DNA from: Virgibacillus sp. 7505
GTDB lineage: Bacteria; Bacillota; Bacilli; Bacillales; Amphibacillaceae
Direction: 5' to 3'
DNA: 64,000 nucleotides
NCBI RefSeq assembly: GCF_002272135.1
Contig: NZ_NPBF01000027.1
Span: 62,001-126,000 of the forward strand
Shown: positions 36,048-44,526 of the stretch, piece after piece
How positions within the stretch are numbered: the first letter of the stretch is position 1
Layout of the letters: each line of letters begins with the position of its first letter
Program-made: the position numbers and the translations under genes
The notes under the pieces: model-generated
What the model was told of the DNA's origin: nothing
Seen by the model: only the letters and a program-made list of their open reading frames with translations
Databases searched by the model: none

Positions 36048-37616
36048 TTGAAGAAATACCAAGAGATATTTATGTCAAGAATTAATGAAAGTTTTGCAAT
36101 GTTCAAGCAGCAGGAGACGATACGAAAAGGGGATTTATATCAGTTAATCCATCAAATAAAAGGAACAGGAGCATCCATAGGTCTTAATACCTTGTCTGAA
36201 GTTGCAGAAGTCCAGTTGCTCTGTATAACGGAAATAGATGAGGAACGTCTGTCAAAGGACATCTGGATGCCAATAATAGAAGCTATCGAGGCAGAATTGC
36301 AGCAGCAAGCTGAACTTCCGGTCAGACCGCGGGAATTCATCAGACAGGAGCCTGTGCTGCTTATATCCAGCAATAATGACTGGCTCATGCGAGCGAGGGA
36401 ACGTATCGAGAAGGAAGGGCTCCAAGTAATTGTAGCCGCAGACAAAGAACGTGCGATTGCGCATCTTTACGAGGCGCATCCGCTTATGACGCTGATAGAT
36501 GGCAGGTGGCGTGAGCATTTAAAGAAGGAAGATATATCCTATGTTCAACAGAAGATGTTTTCCTTTGTCATGTTCATTGGAGGTAATTTGAAATTCGAGG
36601 AAAAACAGCGATTCTTCCGCAATGGTATAACCGATATTATTGATCAGCATGAAGTGGACGAGTTGGTAATTGAACTCATCTTTAACCGTTTGAAGCTTTT
36701 GGATACGCTGGAACAGCGAGTCGTTGTCGATCCATTAACGCAAGTTTATAACCGCTCATTCTTAGCTGGCTTCCCAGCTGGCCGGGAGGCAGAGCTCACT
36801 TGTGCCGTGCTTGATATTGATAATTTTAAACAAGTAAACGATACATATGGTCACGCAAGCGGTGATATTGTGCTGCGGAATTTTGCTGCATATTTTAAAG
36901 GTGCTGTGAGAGAAGAGGATTACATCATCAGGTATGGAGGGGAAGAGTTCCTTCTGCTCATGCCGGGAATTACGGATGAACTTGCAGCAAGCCGCTTACG
37001 TGAAATTCTGGAAGGCTATAAACAGCAACAGCATGAGCTGGCTCAAACAACAATCTATACATCCTTTACAGCAGGTATAGCATCGAAAGGAAAAGATGAG
37101 CAATTTTCGCTGGATCATTTGATCGAACAAGCTGATCAAGCCCTGTATTTCGGGAAACGTAATGGAAAACAGCAAGTAAATGTTTATGAAGCTTGTCATC
37201 ATAATATGGATGAGAAGCCTTATAAATCTCTTTATCTATCTGTAGTGGATGATGATACCATCATTCGTTCATTGCTTCATGATAGTCTGGAAGGTTTGCG
37301 GATGGATGGCTATCGTGTACAGCTAAAGGCTTTTGCAGACGGAAGCTCCTTGCTTGACTCCGATTGGATCAGACAAGCGGGCAAGCATATTGTTCTGCTT
37401 GATGGAGTCATGCCGGATATGGATGGGCTAGAGGTGCTGACAGCTTTACGTACATATTCAAACGAAAAGAATTTGTTTGTCATGATGCTGACAGGCAGAC
37501 AGGATAACCAGGATGTAGTAAAAGCTCTGGAGCTTGGAGCGGATGACTATATGACTAAGCCATTTCATGTCGAAGAAGTGGCAGCCAGGATCAAAAGGCT
37601 GACGCTCCGCACCTAA
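36048..37616 (+). CDS. HPt-REC-GGDEF-REC signalling protein (diguanylate cyclase)
   Basis: Multidomain protein of 522 residues, start TTG 36048 six bases after AGAGGTG. Domains in order: an HPt domain (1-85) with phospho-accepting His35 in LIHQIKGTGASIGL; a receiver-like domain (about 101-220), atypical, with a candidate Asp141 in LIDGR; a GGDEF domain (about 225-370) with GGEEF at 267-271 and an intact inhibitory RxxD (REED, 258-261) five residues before it; and a canonical receiver (387-520) with DDD at 391-393, Asp432 in LDGVMPDMDG and Lys494. It should make cyclic-di-GMP under phosphorelay and product control. Downstream are a lone receiver and a hybrid kinase. Confidence 0.93.
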   Translation: MKKYQEIFMSRINESFAMFKQQETIRKGDLYQLIHQIKGTGASIGLNTLSEVAEVQLLCITEIDEERLSKDIWMPIIEAIEAELQQQAELPVRPREFIRQEPVLLISSNNDWLMRARERIEKEGLQVIVAADKERAIAHLYEAHPLMTLIDGRWREHLKKEDISYVQQKMFSFVMFIGGNLKFEEKQRFFRNGITDIIDQHEVDELVIELIFNRLKLLDTLEQRVVVDPLTQVYNRSFLAGFPAGREAELTCAVLDIDNFKQVNDTYGHASGDIVLRNFAAYFKGAVREEDYIIRYGGEEFLLLMPGITDELAASRLREILEGYKQQQHELAQTTIYTSFTAGIASKGKDEQFSLDHLIEQADQALYFGKRNGKQQVNVYEACHHNMDEKPYKSLYLSVVDDDTIIRSLLHDSLEGLRMDGYRVQLKAFADGSSLLDSDWIRQAGKHIVLLDGVMPDMDGLEVLTALRTYSNEKNLFVMMLTGRQDNQDVVKALELGADDYMTKPFHVEEVAARIKRLTLRT

Positions 37617-37630
37617 GAGGAGGAAATAAG

Positions 37631-37993
37631 ATGGCAAAGATATTAGTGGCGGATGATGAGGAAGTATTGCGTATGTTAATCACAGATACTTTGGAAGATG
37701 AAGGTCACGAGATTGAGAATGCAGCTAATGGAAATGAAGCTCTAAAGAAAATGCAATCAGAAAACTATGACTTGGTGATTCTGGATAATATGATGCCTGG
37801 CAAGACAGGTATCGAGGTGGCTCAGTCGCTGTCTGAGGATTGGAAGCAGAAATGTCCGATCATTATGCTGACAGCAAAGACACAGCAGTCTGATATCGAA
37901 GAAACGAAAAAAGCGGGCATTGCCTATTATAGGGCTAAACCATTTAGTCCCGCTCAATTGATTATATTAGTAGAGGATATTCTCGATGCCTAA
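37631..37993 (+). CDS. Single-domain response regulator (CheY-like)
   Basis: Receiver-only protein of 120 residues. Acidic residues DDEE lie near 7-10, the phospho-acceptor Asp is in VILDNMMPGKTG near 52, Thr in LTAKTQQSD near 80 and Lys in YYRAKPFSP near 102. There is no output domain. The start ATG 37631 follows AGAGGAGGAAATAAG, and its stop overlaps the kinase start by eight bases. It probably shuttles phosphate between the hybrid kinase and the HPt domain of the upstream gene product. Confidence 0.93.
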   Translation: MAKILVADDEEVLRMLITDTLEDEGHEIENAANGNEALKKMQSENYDLVILDNMMPGKTGIEVAQSLSEDWKQKCPIIMLTAKTQQSDIEETKKAGIAYYRAKPFSPAQLIILVEDILDA

Positions 37994-40900
37994 TTACTTT
38001 CGAAAAACGATCAGGCGGCAGTTCCTTTATATTCTTTTCTTTGTACTGCTGGCCACGATGCTAGGTGTTGCTGCCTTCTTTTATATGCATTATTCCACTA
38101 ATAAGCAATATGAGAAGGAGCGGGATGTTCTTGTTGAAAAGCGGGGAGTTCTGCAGAATATTAAATCCGACTTTAGTGATATGGTATTCCATATGCGGGG
38201 CTACGCTCTTTATACAAATGACCAGGAAAGACAAAATGCAGAAAGTTCTCATGCACATTTGGAAGATAACCTGGACAAGCTGGAAGCGTTCGATCTTTCT
38301 TTGGAAGAAAGAGATAACCTGACACGTCTCCAAAGTTTTGAGGATATTTATTGGGATACGTATTATCCAGAGCTGCAGGAAGCTATCGAGTCGGATAATC
38401 TGAAAGGATTTGCGGATGATGTAGTCGATGAACGGATAGATGAAATCAATGAAATTCTGCATGTGACGGAAAACCTAAGACAGCATAACGAGGATGCTAT
38501 ATCCGAGCTGCATAATGAATTTATGCAGGATAACACGTGGGAATCTTATATGCTGCTGCTCTTTGTCCTGCTTATCTTCGGAATTTTATTATTCTTTAAC
38601 CGACAATTCACGCGGAACATCGGGAAGCCTTTGTATGATTTATCAACTGCTTCCTATGATGTTGCACATGGGAAAAATGTGACCATTGCGCCTCTTGAAC
38701 GAAGTGATGAAATCGGTATTCTATCGGATGCTTTCCGTGATATGACTAAACGTATTCAAAATCGGGAGCAAAATCTTTCTAAACAGAACGCTCAGCTGAC
38801 GGATCAGCAAGAACAGCTGGAGAGCTATGTCAATGATCTGCGTAACTTGAATTGGGCATTGAATGAATCCTCGATGGTGATAGTTCTGGATAACAAAGGG
38901 ATTGTCAAACAAGTAAATGAGAATTTCAGTTCCATTTCCATGTATCCGGAGAAAGAGCTTATCGGAAAGGATTTTCTCAATATTATTGCGCTAGAGGCGA
39001 ATAGGACAGATATCAGAACAGTTTTTCCTGAGCTGTTTCAAGGGCAGGCTTGGAGCGGAACACTGGAGCATCGGAAGAAAGATGGAACAAGCTATTGGGT
39101 GCATGCAACAATTGTGCCGTATTCAAATGAAGATCAGGTTATGGAACAGCTTATTGTAATTGAACAGGATATTACGCGAATCGTAGAGTCAGAAAGGATG
39201 CTTCGGGATTCTTTGCGTGAGACTGAGGAAACAAAACAAAGCATCGAACGAATGAATCGTATGAATAATACATTATCCGTTACGATGGAAAAGCAAGCCC
39301 TTCTGGATACAACGATAAAAGAACTGTCTGCTCTTTATCAGTATGATAAAGGCGTCATTTTTATGGCAGAGACGTCGGAATATGCTGCAATCGGAATCAC
39401 AAAACAATTTAAAGCGCCAGTAGCTGCATATTTTCAGACAGTGGTACAGCGTCTGGAAGAAAATCCGGAACCATTTGTACTTGAAAGGCGGGCAGACAAA
39501 GGGGAAGCGGGTTATCGTGAAAGCGGAATGAGTGAAGATTTGCATATCCCTGTGCATAACTCGGCTGGAGAATTAGTTGCTGTATTTATATGTACGAGAT
39601 TCCAGCGTTCTTTCCGGGAGTCAGAAAAGAAAGAACTGAATTGGATTTTGAAACGACTCAGCTTATTCTTGGATAAGATTGAATCGTATGAGCTTACAGA
39701 ATATAATAGACAACTTAATCAGGATATTATCGATAATGTGAATGAAGGTATCCAATTTGTAAGCAACACGGGGGATTTACTGCAGTACAATGCCAATTGG
39801 CAGGTATACCTGCAGCTTGCTGCCGTGCAATCCCGCCGGGACGCTTGCACTGATTACGCTAGCTGGATGGAATTTAGTAAAACATACGTTGAAAATCAAG
39901 AAGCGTACGAGGCATACGTGAACCAAGCTATTTTCAAAGAGGAACAGCCAGAGGGTGGTCTGAGGCTTCGTGTCAGCGGAGTACAGAATAAAGTGCTGCT
40001 TCTATATCACGTCAGTATTACACGTCATGATGAGAAAATTGGTACCCTTTTTGTTTACCGTGATATTACAGCGGAATACGAAGTGGATCAAATGAAATCT
40101 AATCTGGTTAGTACGGTCAGCCATGAATTAAGAACTCCTCTGGCAAGCGTACTTGGTTATACAGAGCTGATGATCACCAAGGATTTAAAGCCGGAGCGCC
40201 AAGAGCTTTACTTGCAGACGATTCATCAGGAAGCGACAAGGCTGACGAATCTGATCAATGACTTTCTCGATTTACAGCGCATGGAAGCCGGGAAGCAGGA
40301 ATATGTGAAAGAAAAACAGCCTTTCACACCGATTGCGGGGCAGGTGATCAAGAATTTCCAGTCTATGAACACTAATCATAATCTCGTCCTTCAGCAGAAT
40401 AGTGCATATGATCATGTGAGTGTGGACCACGACAAAATGATTCAGGTACTGACAAATCTCATTAGTAATGCCATTAAGTTCTCACCGGAAGGCGGAGATG
40501 TGGTCGTTTCTATTCAACAGCAGAAGCATCAGCTTTATGTCCATATTTCTGACGAAGGAATCGGCATTCCAGATCAGGAACTAGGACGATTGTTCCAGAA
40601 ATTCAATCGGCTCGATAATTCCAGCAGTCGCAAAATTGGCGGTACTGGATTGGGTCTTGCTATTTGCAAAGAAATCGTCGAAGCCCATGATGGGAAAATC
40701 ATGGTCAGATCCGCCGAGGGTGAGGGCAGTGTCTTTTCAATAGTATTGCCTTTGGTTGAGGCAGATGTGCATGTCTTGCCAGAAGTAGAACAAAGCCGCC
40801 AAATAATTCTTCTGGAGGATGATCGAAGCTTAGCAATTCTTCTGGAGGATGAGCTGAGGGATGCCGGCTTTGCTGTGAACCGCTTCATCACTGGAGAGGC

Positions 40901-41195
40901 ACTTATCGAACAGCTGCCGTTATTAAAACCAGCAGCATTTGTTATAGATTTGATGCTTGGCGAGGGGGTGGATGGCTGGGATGTTATACAAGAAATCAAA
41001 CAGCATCCAGAACTGCGGCATATCCCTATTTTCATTTCTAGTGCTATACAGGAAATGGAAAAAGCGAAGCACTATGAAATCAATCATTATTTAATCAAAC
41101 CCTACCCGCCGAATAAGCTGTCGACTGTAATTTTGCAATCGATCTTGCAGCCAGGTAACAAAGGGATAATTGCATTTGAAAAGGAACAGGAATAA
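37986..41195 (+). CDS. Hybrid sensor histidine kinase (CHASE3-like, HAMP, PAS, GAF, PAS, HisKA, HATPase, REC)
   Basis: Membrane sensor kinase of 1069 residues. Two membrane segments (about 12-34 and 178-196) flank a helical extracytoplasmic region resembling CHASE3. A HAMP linker (about 198-250), PAS (270-385), GAF-like region (420-555) and second PAS (565-685) follow. The phospho-accepting His703 is in VSHELRTPLASVLGY. The ATPase domain has NLISNAIKFS, DEGIGIPDQELG and IGGTGLGLAICKEI. A C-terminal receiver has LLEDD, an Asp in VIDLMLG and Lys in YLIKPYPP. It overlaps the CheY-like gene by eight bases. The signal sensed is unknown. Confidence 0.93.
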   Translation: MPNYFRKTIRRQFLYILFFVLLATMLGVAAFFYMHYSTNKQYEKERDVLVEKRGVLQNIKSDFSDMVFHMRGYALYTNDQERQNAESSHAHLEDNLDKLEAFDLSLEERDNLTRLQSFEDIYWDTYYPELQEAIESDNLKGFADDVVDERIDEINEILHVTENLRQHNEDAISELHNEFMQDNTWESYMLLLFVLLIFGILLFFNRQFTRNIGKPLYDLSTASYDVAHGKNVTIAPLERSDEIGILSDAFRDMTKRIQNREQNLSKQNAQLTDQQEQLESYVNDLRNLNWALNESSMVIVLDNKGIVKQVNENFSSISMYPEKELIGKDFLNIIALEANRTDIRTVFPELFQGQAWSGTLEHRKKDGTSYWVHATIVPYSNEDQVMEQLIVIEQDITRIVESERMLRDSLRETEETKQSIERMNRMNNTLSVTMEKQALLDTTIKELSALYQYDKGVIFMAETSEYAAIGITKQFKAPVAAYFQTVVQRLEENPEPFVLERRADKGEAGYRESGMSEDLHIPVHNSAGELVAVFICTRFQRSFRESEKKELNWILKRLSLFLDKIESYELTEYNRQLNQDIIDNVNEGIQFVSNTGDLLQYNANWQVYLQLAAVQSRRDACTDYASWMEFSKTYVENQEAYEAYVNQAIFKEEQPEGGLRLRVSGVQNKVLLLYHVSITRHDEKIGTLFVYRDITAEYEVDQMKSNLVSTVSHELRTPLASVLGYTELMITKDLKPERQELYLQTIHQEATRLTNLINDFLDLQRMEAGKQEYVKEKQPFTPIAGQVIKNFQSMNTNHNLVLQQNSAYDHVSVDHDKMIQVLTNLISNAIKFSPEGGDVVVSIQQQKHQLYVHISDEGIGIPDQELGRLFQKFNRLDNSSSRKIGGTGLGLAICKEIVEAHDGKIMVRSAEGEGSVFSIVLPLVEADVHVLPEVEQSRQIILLEDDRSLAILLEDELRDAGFAVNRFITGEALIEQLPLLKPAAFVIDLMLGEGVDGWDVIQEIKQHPELRHIPIFISSAIQEMEKAKHYEINHYLIKPYPPNKLSTVILQSILQPGNKGIIAFEKEQE

Positions 41196-41197
41196 GA

Positions 41198-41233
41198 AAG
41201 AGGCAGATCCGAAAACCGGATCTGCCTCTTGTG
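41198..41233. terminator. Bidirectional terminator after the hybrid kinase gene
   Basis: Perfect 14-bp stem AAGAGGCAGATCCG / CGGATCTGCCTCTT, between convergent genes. No long T run on the plus side (CTTGTGTT). Confidence 0.75.
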
Positions 41234-41401
41234 TTACTGGTCGAGCTTCTGCTCGAAGTCCTGCAATTGCTGCTTTTCTTCTGCAGTCGCATCGTTATAG
41301 GCAGATTGGATAGTCTCTTGCGCTGTTGCAGAGTCATCCTGGCTTGGTTTATTAGTCAAGCCCTGCACTGTTTTCTTGGCTTTTTCGAAGAAGTTTTCCA
41401 T
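41234..41401 (-). CDS. DUF3813-like small protein
   Basis: Small acidic protein of 55 residues starting at the ATG at 41401, seven bases after GGAGGG. An earlier ATG at 41416 lies inside that ribosome binding site. The start MENFFEKAKKTVQG and the Gln/Glu-rich helical tail fit the DUF3813 family, which is found beside the yitU-type HAD gene in Bacillus; the assignment rests on memory. It is one base from the stop of the 47-residue gene upstream, so the two are coupled. Function unknown. Confidence 0.72.
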   Translation of the reverse strand: MENFFEKAKKTVQGLTNKPSQDDSATAQETIQSAYNDATAEEKQQLQDFEQKLDQ

Positions 41402-41402
41402 C

Positions 41403-41546
41403 CTAAAACCCTCCATTATGGCTTTCTGATTGATGCTTCTTCACACTATCGCTGAAACGTTCGCGGTAGACGAAAACATCGTCATGCTGTCTTACCGATT
41501 GCGCTCCTTGACTCGTGAACCGTTTAGATTTACTCCTCTTACTCAT
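41403..41546 (-). CDS. Small basic protein of 47 residues
   Basis: Short gene with a strong GGAGGGG site six bases before ATG 41546. The product begins MSKRSKSKRFTSQG and ends HQSESHNGGF; it is hydrophilic and Lys/Arg/Ser-rich, with no membrane segment. Its stop is one base before the start of the DUF3813-like gene, and its last codons contain that gene's ribosome binding site, which argues that it is translated. No family recognised. Confidence 0.7.
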   Translation of the reverse strand: MSKRSKSKRFTSQGAQSVRQHDDVFVYRERFSDSVKKHQSESHNGGF

Positions 41547-41571
41547 TCGTTACCCCTCCGAACGTCTAAAG

Positions 41572-41609
41572 AAGTAAAAGCATAACCGGCTTTACCCGAT
41601 TACGCTTTT
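41572..41609 (-). terminator. Terminator of the HAD phosphatase gene
   Basis: On the minus strand AAAAGCGTAATCGG pairs with CCGGTTATGCTTTT through twelve Watson-Crick and two G-U pairs, then TACTTCTTT. It separates the HAD gene from the two small genes. Confidence 0.65.
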
Positions 41610-41651
41610 AGTTTGCTCCTTGAACGCAGGAAGTATGATTTGTAAAAATTG

Positions 41652-42479
41652 TTAATTCGTCGGCACTTCCAGCTTCAAATAAGAATGAAGGAAGGTTGCA
41701 ATGCCATCCTCCATATTCGATCCGGTTGTGTAGTTGGCGATTTCTTTCAACGGCCCGATAGCATTACCCATTGCAACTCCTGCACCGGCATACTCGATCA
41801 TTTCCAGGTCATTGTCTTCGTCACCGAAGGCGATGATATTTTGCTGCGGTATACCATAATAATAGGAGATCTTTTGCAGACCGACTGCTTTGCTCAGCCC
41901 TTTGCGAATGATTTCGATGATATGGTAAGGAGCACCCCAGCGTCGATGCTCAATTACTTCGGCATGCTCTTTCTCGAGTGTCTCCCGGATGGAAGCAACT
42001 TGGTTTTCATGCGGATAAATGAGCAGGGAAGTTGGATCATCCTGCAGCGCTTGATTCAAGCTGCCAACTTTTATCGGATCATCTTCTTCCTCTAAGTGGA
42101 ACAAGTCCAATAAGTATTGGTCGAAACGATCGATATATACATCATCCATCACTTCTGCAATGATATTTTTCACATCAAGTTTATTGCATGTGTCCACAAT
42201 TTTTCGTGCTGTACGGACCGGCATCGGGGAGTGGACAGCGTCCCATTTTTTATCATCCGGATGATGGATGAGCGCTCCGTTGAAATTCACCATCGGGGTA
42301 GTAAGCCCGAGTTCACGATAATAAGCCAAGGAAGCACGATGCGGCCTGCCTGTTGCAATAACGACGACATGACCAGCATGTATTGCTGCTGCTATGGCTT
42401 GCTTGTTCTTTTCAGAGATATGTTTATCATCTGTTAAAAGTGTTCCATCCAAATCAAGTGCTATCAAATGTTTTTCCAT
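41652..42479 (-). CDS. yitU: Cof-type HAD family phosphatase, YitU-like
   Basis: Haloacid dehalogenase-type hydrolase of 275 residues. Motif I is DLDGTLLTDD near residues 9-18 with the nucleophilic Asp, motif II is IATGRP, motif III Lys lies in GLSKAVGLQ, and motif IV is FGDEDNDLEMIEYAGAGVAMGNA near 225. A type IIB cap lies between II and III. Such enzymes dephosphorylate sugar phosphates or flavin precursors; YitU-type proteins in B. subtilis act on the riboflavin intermediate, but the substrate here is not proven. Neighbouring yitV and yitW support the assignment. Confidence 0.9.
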   Translation of the reverse strand: MEKHLIALDLDGTLLTDDKHISEKNKQAIAAAIHAGHVVVIATGRPHRASLAYYRELGLTTPMVNFNGALIHHPDDKKWDAVHSPMPVRTARKIVDTCNKLDVKNIIAEVMDDVYIDRFDQYLLDLFHLEEEDDPIKVGSLNQALQDDPTSLLIYPHENQVASIRETLEKEHAEVIEHRRWGAPYHIIEIIRKGLSKAVGLQKISYYYGIPQQNIIAFGDEDNDLEMIEYAGAGVAMGNAIGPLKEIANYTTGSNMEDGIATFLHSYLKLEVPTN

Positions 42480-42633
42480 TTATTATCACCTCTATATTGT
42501 ACATTATAGTGTATCCTTCTCTTTCTCATCTGTAAAGAAATCGTCAAGACGAAGGAGTATCGATTTACAAAAGCGGCCTGGACAACTAAGATGAAGCAGT
42601 AGGTAATGGAAAACGTAGAAGAGGATGAAGCAA

Positions 42634-43398
42634 ATGATCGTCATTAAAGAAGAAGTCTGGAACGAGGTACCGTTGCTGCGTATTGAGCAAGCAGGTACTG
42701 AGGATCAAGAACTTCCTGTGTTTACATATTTCCATGGCTTCACAAGCGCCAGGGAACATAATCTGCCAATTGCATACATGCTGGCTGAAAAAGGATATCG
42801 CGTACTTTTGCCAGAAGCGCTCCATCATGGTATTCGGGAAGACGGTATAAGCAGCAGCAAGCGTCAAATGGAATTTTTCGCAATCGTAAAGCAAAATCTG
42901 TATGATTTGCAGCAGATTCATCAGTACGCATCCGAAAAAAGATTAATAAAGAATGAACGGTTTGCAATCGGTGGTACAAGCATGGGTGGAATCACGACAT
43001 GTGCTGCACTTACACAATTTGAATGGATCAAAGCTGGTATGGTCATGATGGGATCGCCTAAGATTGCATCTTTCGCGCGCGGAATGGTGGATGCGGTAAA
43101 GAAATCCGGCGTCGAAATGAATATACCAGAGGAAGAAATGGAGCAGCTATTCACCTCTTTAGAGAAAATTGACTTATCTCTGCATCCTGAGGCGATCGGT
43201 GACCGGCCAATGTTCTTCTGGCATGGTGATCAGGACCCTGTTGTTCCATATATTCATTCCCGCAGTTTCTATGAAACGCTGGAATATGAAGGTGCAGATC
43301 AGGAGCAGTTCACGTATGTTACGGAAGCTGGATCTGGCCACAAAGTATCCAGAAAAGCGATGTTAGCCGGAACAGCTTGGCTGGAGAAGGTACTGTAG
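42634..43398 (+). CDS. yitV: Alpha/beta hydrolase, YitV-like
   Basis: Esterase-type protein of 254 residues. The nucleophile elbow GGTSMGGITTC contains GxSxG near residue 115; the acid is in WHGDQDPVVPY near 197 and the catalytic His in GSGHKVSR near 240, completing the triad. HGFTSAREHNLP forms the oxyanion region. The start is ATG 42634, nine bases after GAAGAGG; an ATG at 42625 touches that site. The substrate is unknown. It lies between yitU- and yitW-like genes as in B. subtilis. Confidence 0.9.
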   Translation: MIVIKEEVWNEVPLLRIEQAGTEDQELPVFTYFHGFTSAREHNLPIAYMLAEKGYRVLLPEALHHGIREDGISSSKRQMEFFAIVKQNLYDLQQIHQYASEKRLIKNERFAIGGTSMGGITTCAALTQFEWIKAGMVMMGSPKIASFARGMVDAVKKSGVEMNIPEEEMEQLFTSLEKIDLSLHPEAIGDRPMFFWHGDQDPVVPYIHSRSFYETLEYEGADQEQFTYVTEAGSGHKVSRKAMLAGTAWLEKVL

Positions 43399-43481
43399 CA
43401 GTTTATTTCTATTTTACCGAAAATATGTTTAAATAGATGCAGACAAACAGTTTCTTGAACTGGTATAGAGGAGGAGTAAGA

Positions 43482-43793
43482 ATGGATCAAGCATTGGAAG
43501 AGAATATGCTCGGTGCACTGGAGAATGTTATCGACCCTGAGTTGGGAATTGATATTGTTAACCTTGGCCTGGTATACGGTGTAGATATAGATGAAGATGG
43601 TACTGGCATCGTTACGATGACGTTGACTGCAATGGGCTGCCCGCTGGCTGGCCATATCGAACAAGATGTCAAACGCGTCCTTATGGATATTCCAGAAGTG
43701 AAGGAAACAAAAGTAAATATTGTATGGAGTCCGCCATGGTCCAAGGACCGCATGTCCCGCTATGCGAAAATAGCTCTCGGAATTCCGGATTAA
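43482..43793 (+). CDS. yitW: MIP18/DUF59 family protein, YitW (SufT-like)
   Basis: Small protein of 103 residues implicated in iron-sulfur protein maturation. The DUF59 core has NVIDPELGIDIVNLGLVYGV and the active Cys in LTAMGCPLAGHIEQDV near residue 51, and ends with WSPPWSKDRMS. The start ATG 43482 follows GAGGAGGAGTAAGA. A good terminator follows. In B. subtilis yitW follows yitV. Confidence 0.92.
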   Translation: MDQALEENMLGALENVIDPELGIDIVNLGLVYGVDIDEDGTGIVTMTLTAMGCPLAGHIEQDVKRVLMDIPEVKETKVNIVWSPPWSKDRMSRYAKIALGIPD

Positions 43794-43801
43794 TACACTG
43801 T

Positions 43802-43831
43802 CCTCCTGCTTAAGCAGGAGGGCTTTTTTTG
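43802..43831 (+). terminator. Terminator of yitW
   Basis: Perfect stem CCTCCTGC / GCAGGAGG with loop TTAA, followed by GC and seven T residues. Confidence 0.9.
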
Positions 43832-43885
43832 CACATAGGACACTTTCCCGGCATAGGCTGAGTGTGTAAAGGGGGAGGGTTCATC

Positions 43886-44209
43886 GTGACGAATTCTTAT
43901 GAACAAACATATCCGCAGTCTCATCACATGATGAATATGTGTAAGCAGCATAAAAACCAATATGTCCTTGTGCAGCTTATGGATGGCTATCAATTGGATG
44001 GGATTGTTTTGGATGTGGATGACGAGTATGTCCATCTCGCAATACCAGCAGATGAGCAGTATGATTATGTGGAAGAGGATGACGACGAATACCGCAATCC
44101 ATACGGTTATCCGGGTTATGGATACGGGTATGGATATCCTGGCGGTCGCTTCCGCCGGCTGGTATTACCGCTGGTAGGCTTGGCAGCACTCAGCCTTATT
44201 CCGTGGTAA
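43886..44209 (+). CDS. Small protein with a possible Sm-like fold
   Basis: Protein of 107 residues starting at a GTG at 43886, six bases after GGGGGAGGG. The middle segment VLVQLMDGYQLDGIVLDVDDEYVHLAIP (residues about 33-60) looks like an Sm/LSm beta barrel, judged by the pattern of Gly and Asp. An acidic stretch (DEYDYVEEDDDEY-like) follows, then a Tyr-Gly-Pro repeat region (NPYGYPGYGYGYGYPGG) and a basic-hydrophobic tail (RFRRLVLPLVGLAALSLIPW), which may touch the membrane. Similar short proteins occur in Bacillaceae, without known function. RNA binding is only a suggestion. Confidence 0.75.
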   Translation: MTNSYEQTYPQSHHMMNMCKQHKNQYVLVQLMDGYQLDGIVLDVDDEYVHLAIPADEQYDYVEEDDDEYRNPYGYPGYGYGYGYPGGRFRRLVLPLVGLAALSLIPW

Positions 44210-44212
44210 ACG

Positions 44213-44243
44213 AAAAAACCTTGCCAGATGGCAAGGTTTTTAT
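44213..44243. terminator. Bidirectional terminator
   Basis: Perfect stem AAAAACCTTGCCA / TGGCAAGGTTTTT, serving the gene ending at 44209 and the convergent gene ending at 44240. Confidence 0.9.
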
Positions 44244-44419
44244 TCATGTTCTTCCCCTTTTGGAAGAACAGCAGATACAGTCCATACACCTAGACTGAAG
44301 ATGATTGTCATGACGATAACAAGTGACATATCGTATGGATCACCGGACATGCTCGTCAGCACAAACGCTACGACAGCACTAAGGACGAAAGCCCAAATAA
44401 TTGTTGCAACAAACCGCAT
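44240..44419 (-). CDS. yjzD: DUF2929 membrane protein, YjzD-like
   Basis: Small protein of 59 residues with two hydrophobic helices (about 3-24 and 33-53) and a short acidic tail. The start ATG 44419 follows AGAGGTGATACTA; an upstream ATG at 44437 is not supported. Sequence style (FVATIIWAFVLSAVVAFV) matches my memory of B. subtilis YjzD, which lies before the fab genes as here. Function unknown. Confidence 0.78.
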   Translation of the reverse strand: MRFVATIIWAFVLSAVVAFVLTSMSGDPYDMSLVIVMTIIFSLGVWTVSAVLPKGEEHE

Positions 44420-44526
44420 TAGTATCACCTCTATCATTCACACATATACTTCTATCATAGCAGGTTCCGGTCAAAAAGAAAACGATTCTTGTGCAAATCC
44501 TCACATGGATAGGAGCGGTGAAATTT

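Noticed and set aside
39273-41035. Minus-strand frames inside the hybrid kinase gene
   Set aside because: They have low-complexity shadow composition, and the plus-strand frame has continuous domain matches.
43862-43885. Upstream GTG start for the small protein at 43886
   Set aside because: It would place the strong GGGGGAGGG ribosome binding site inside the coding sequence.
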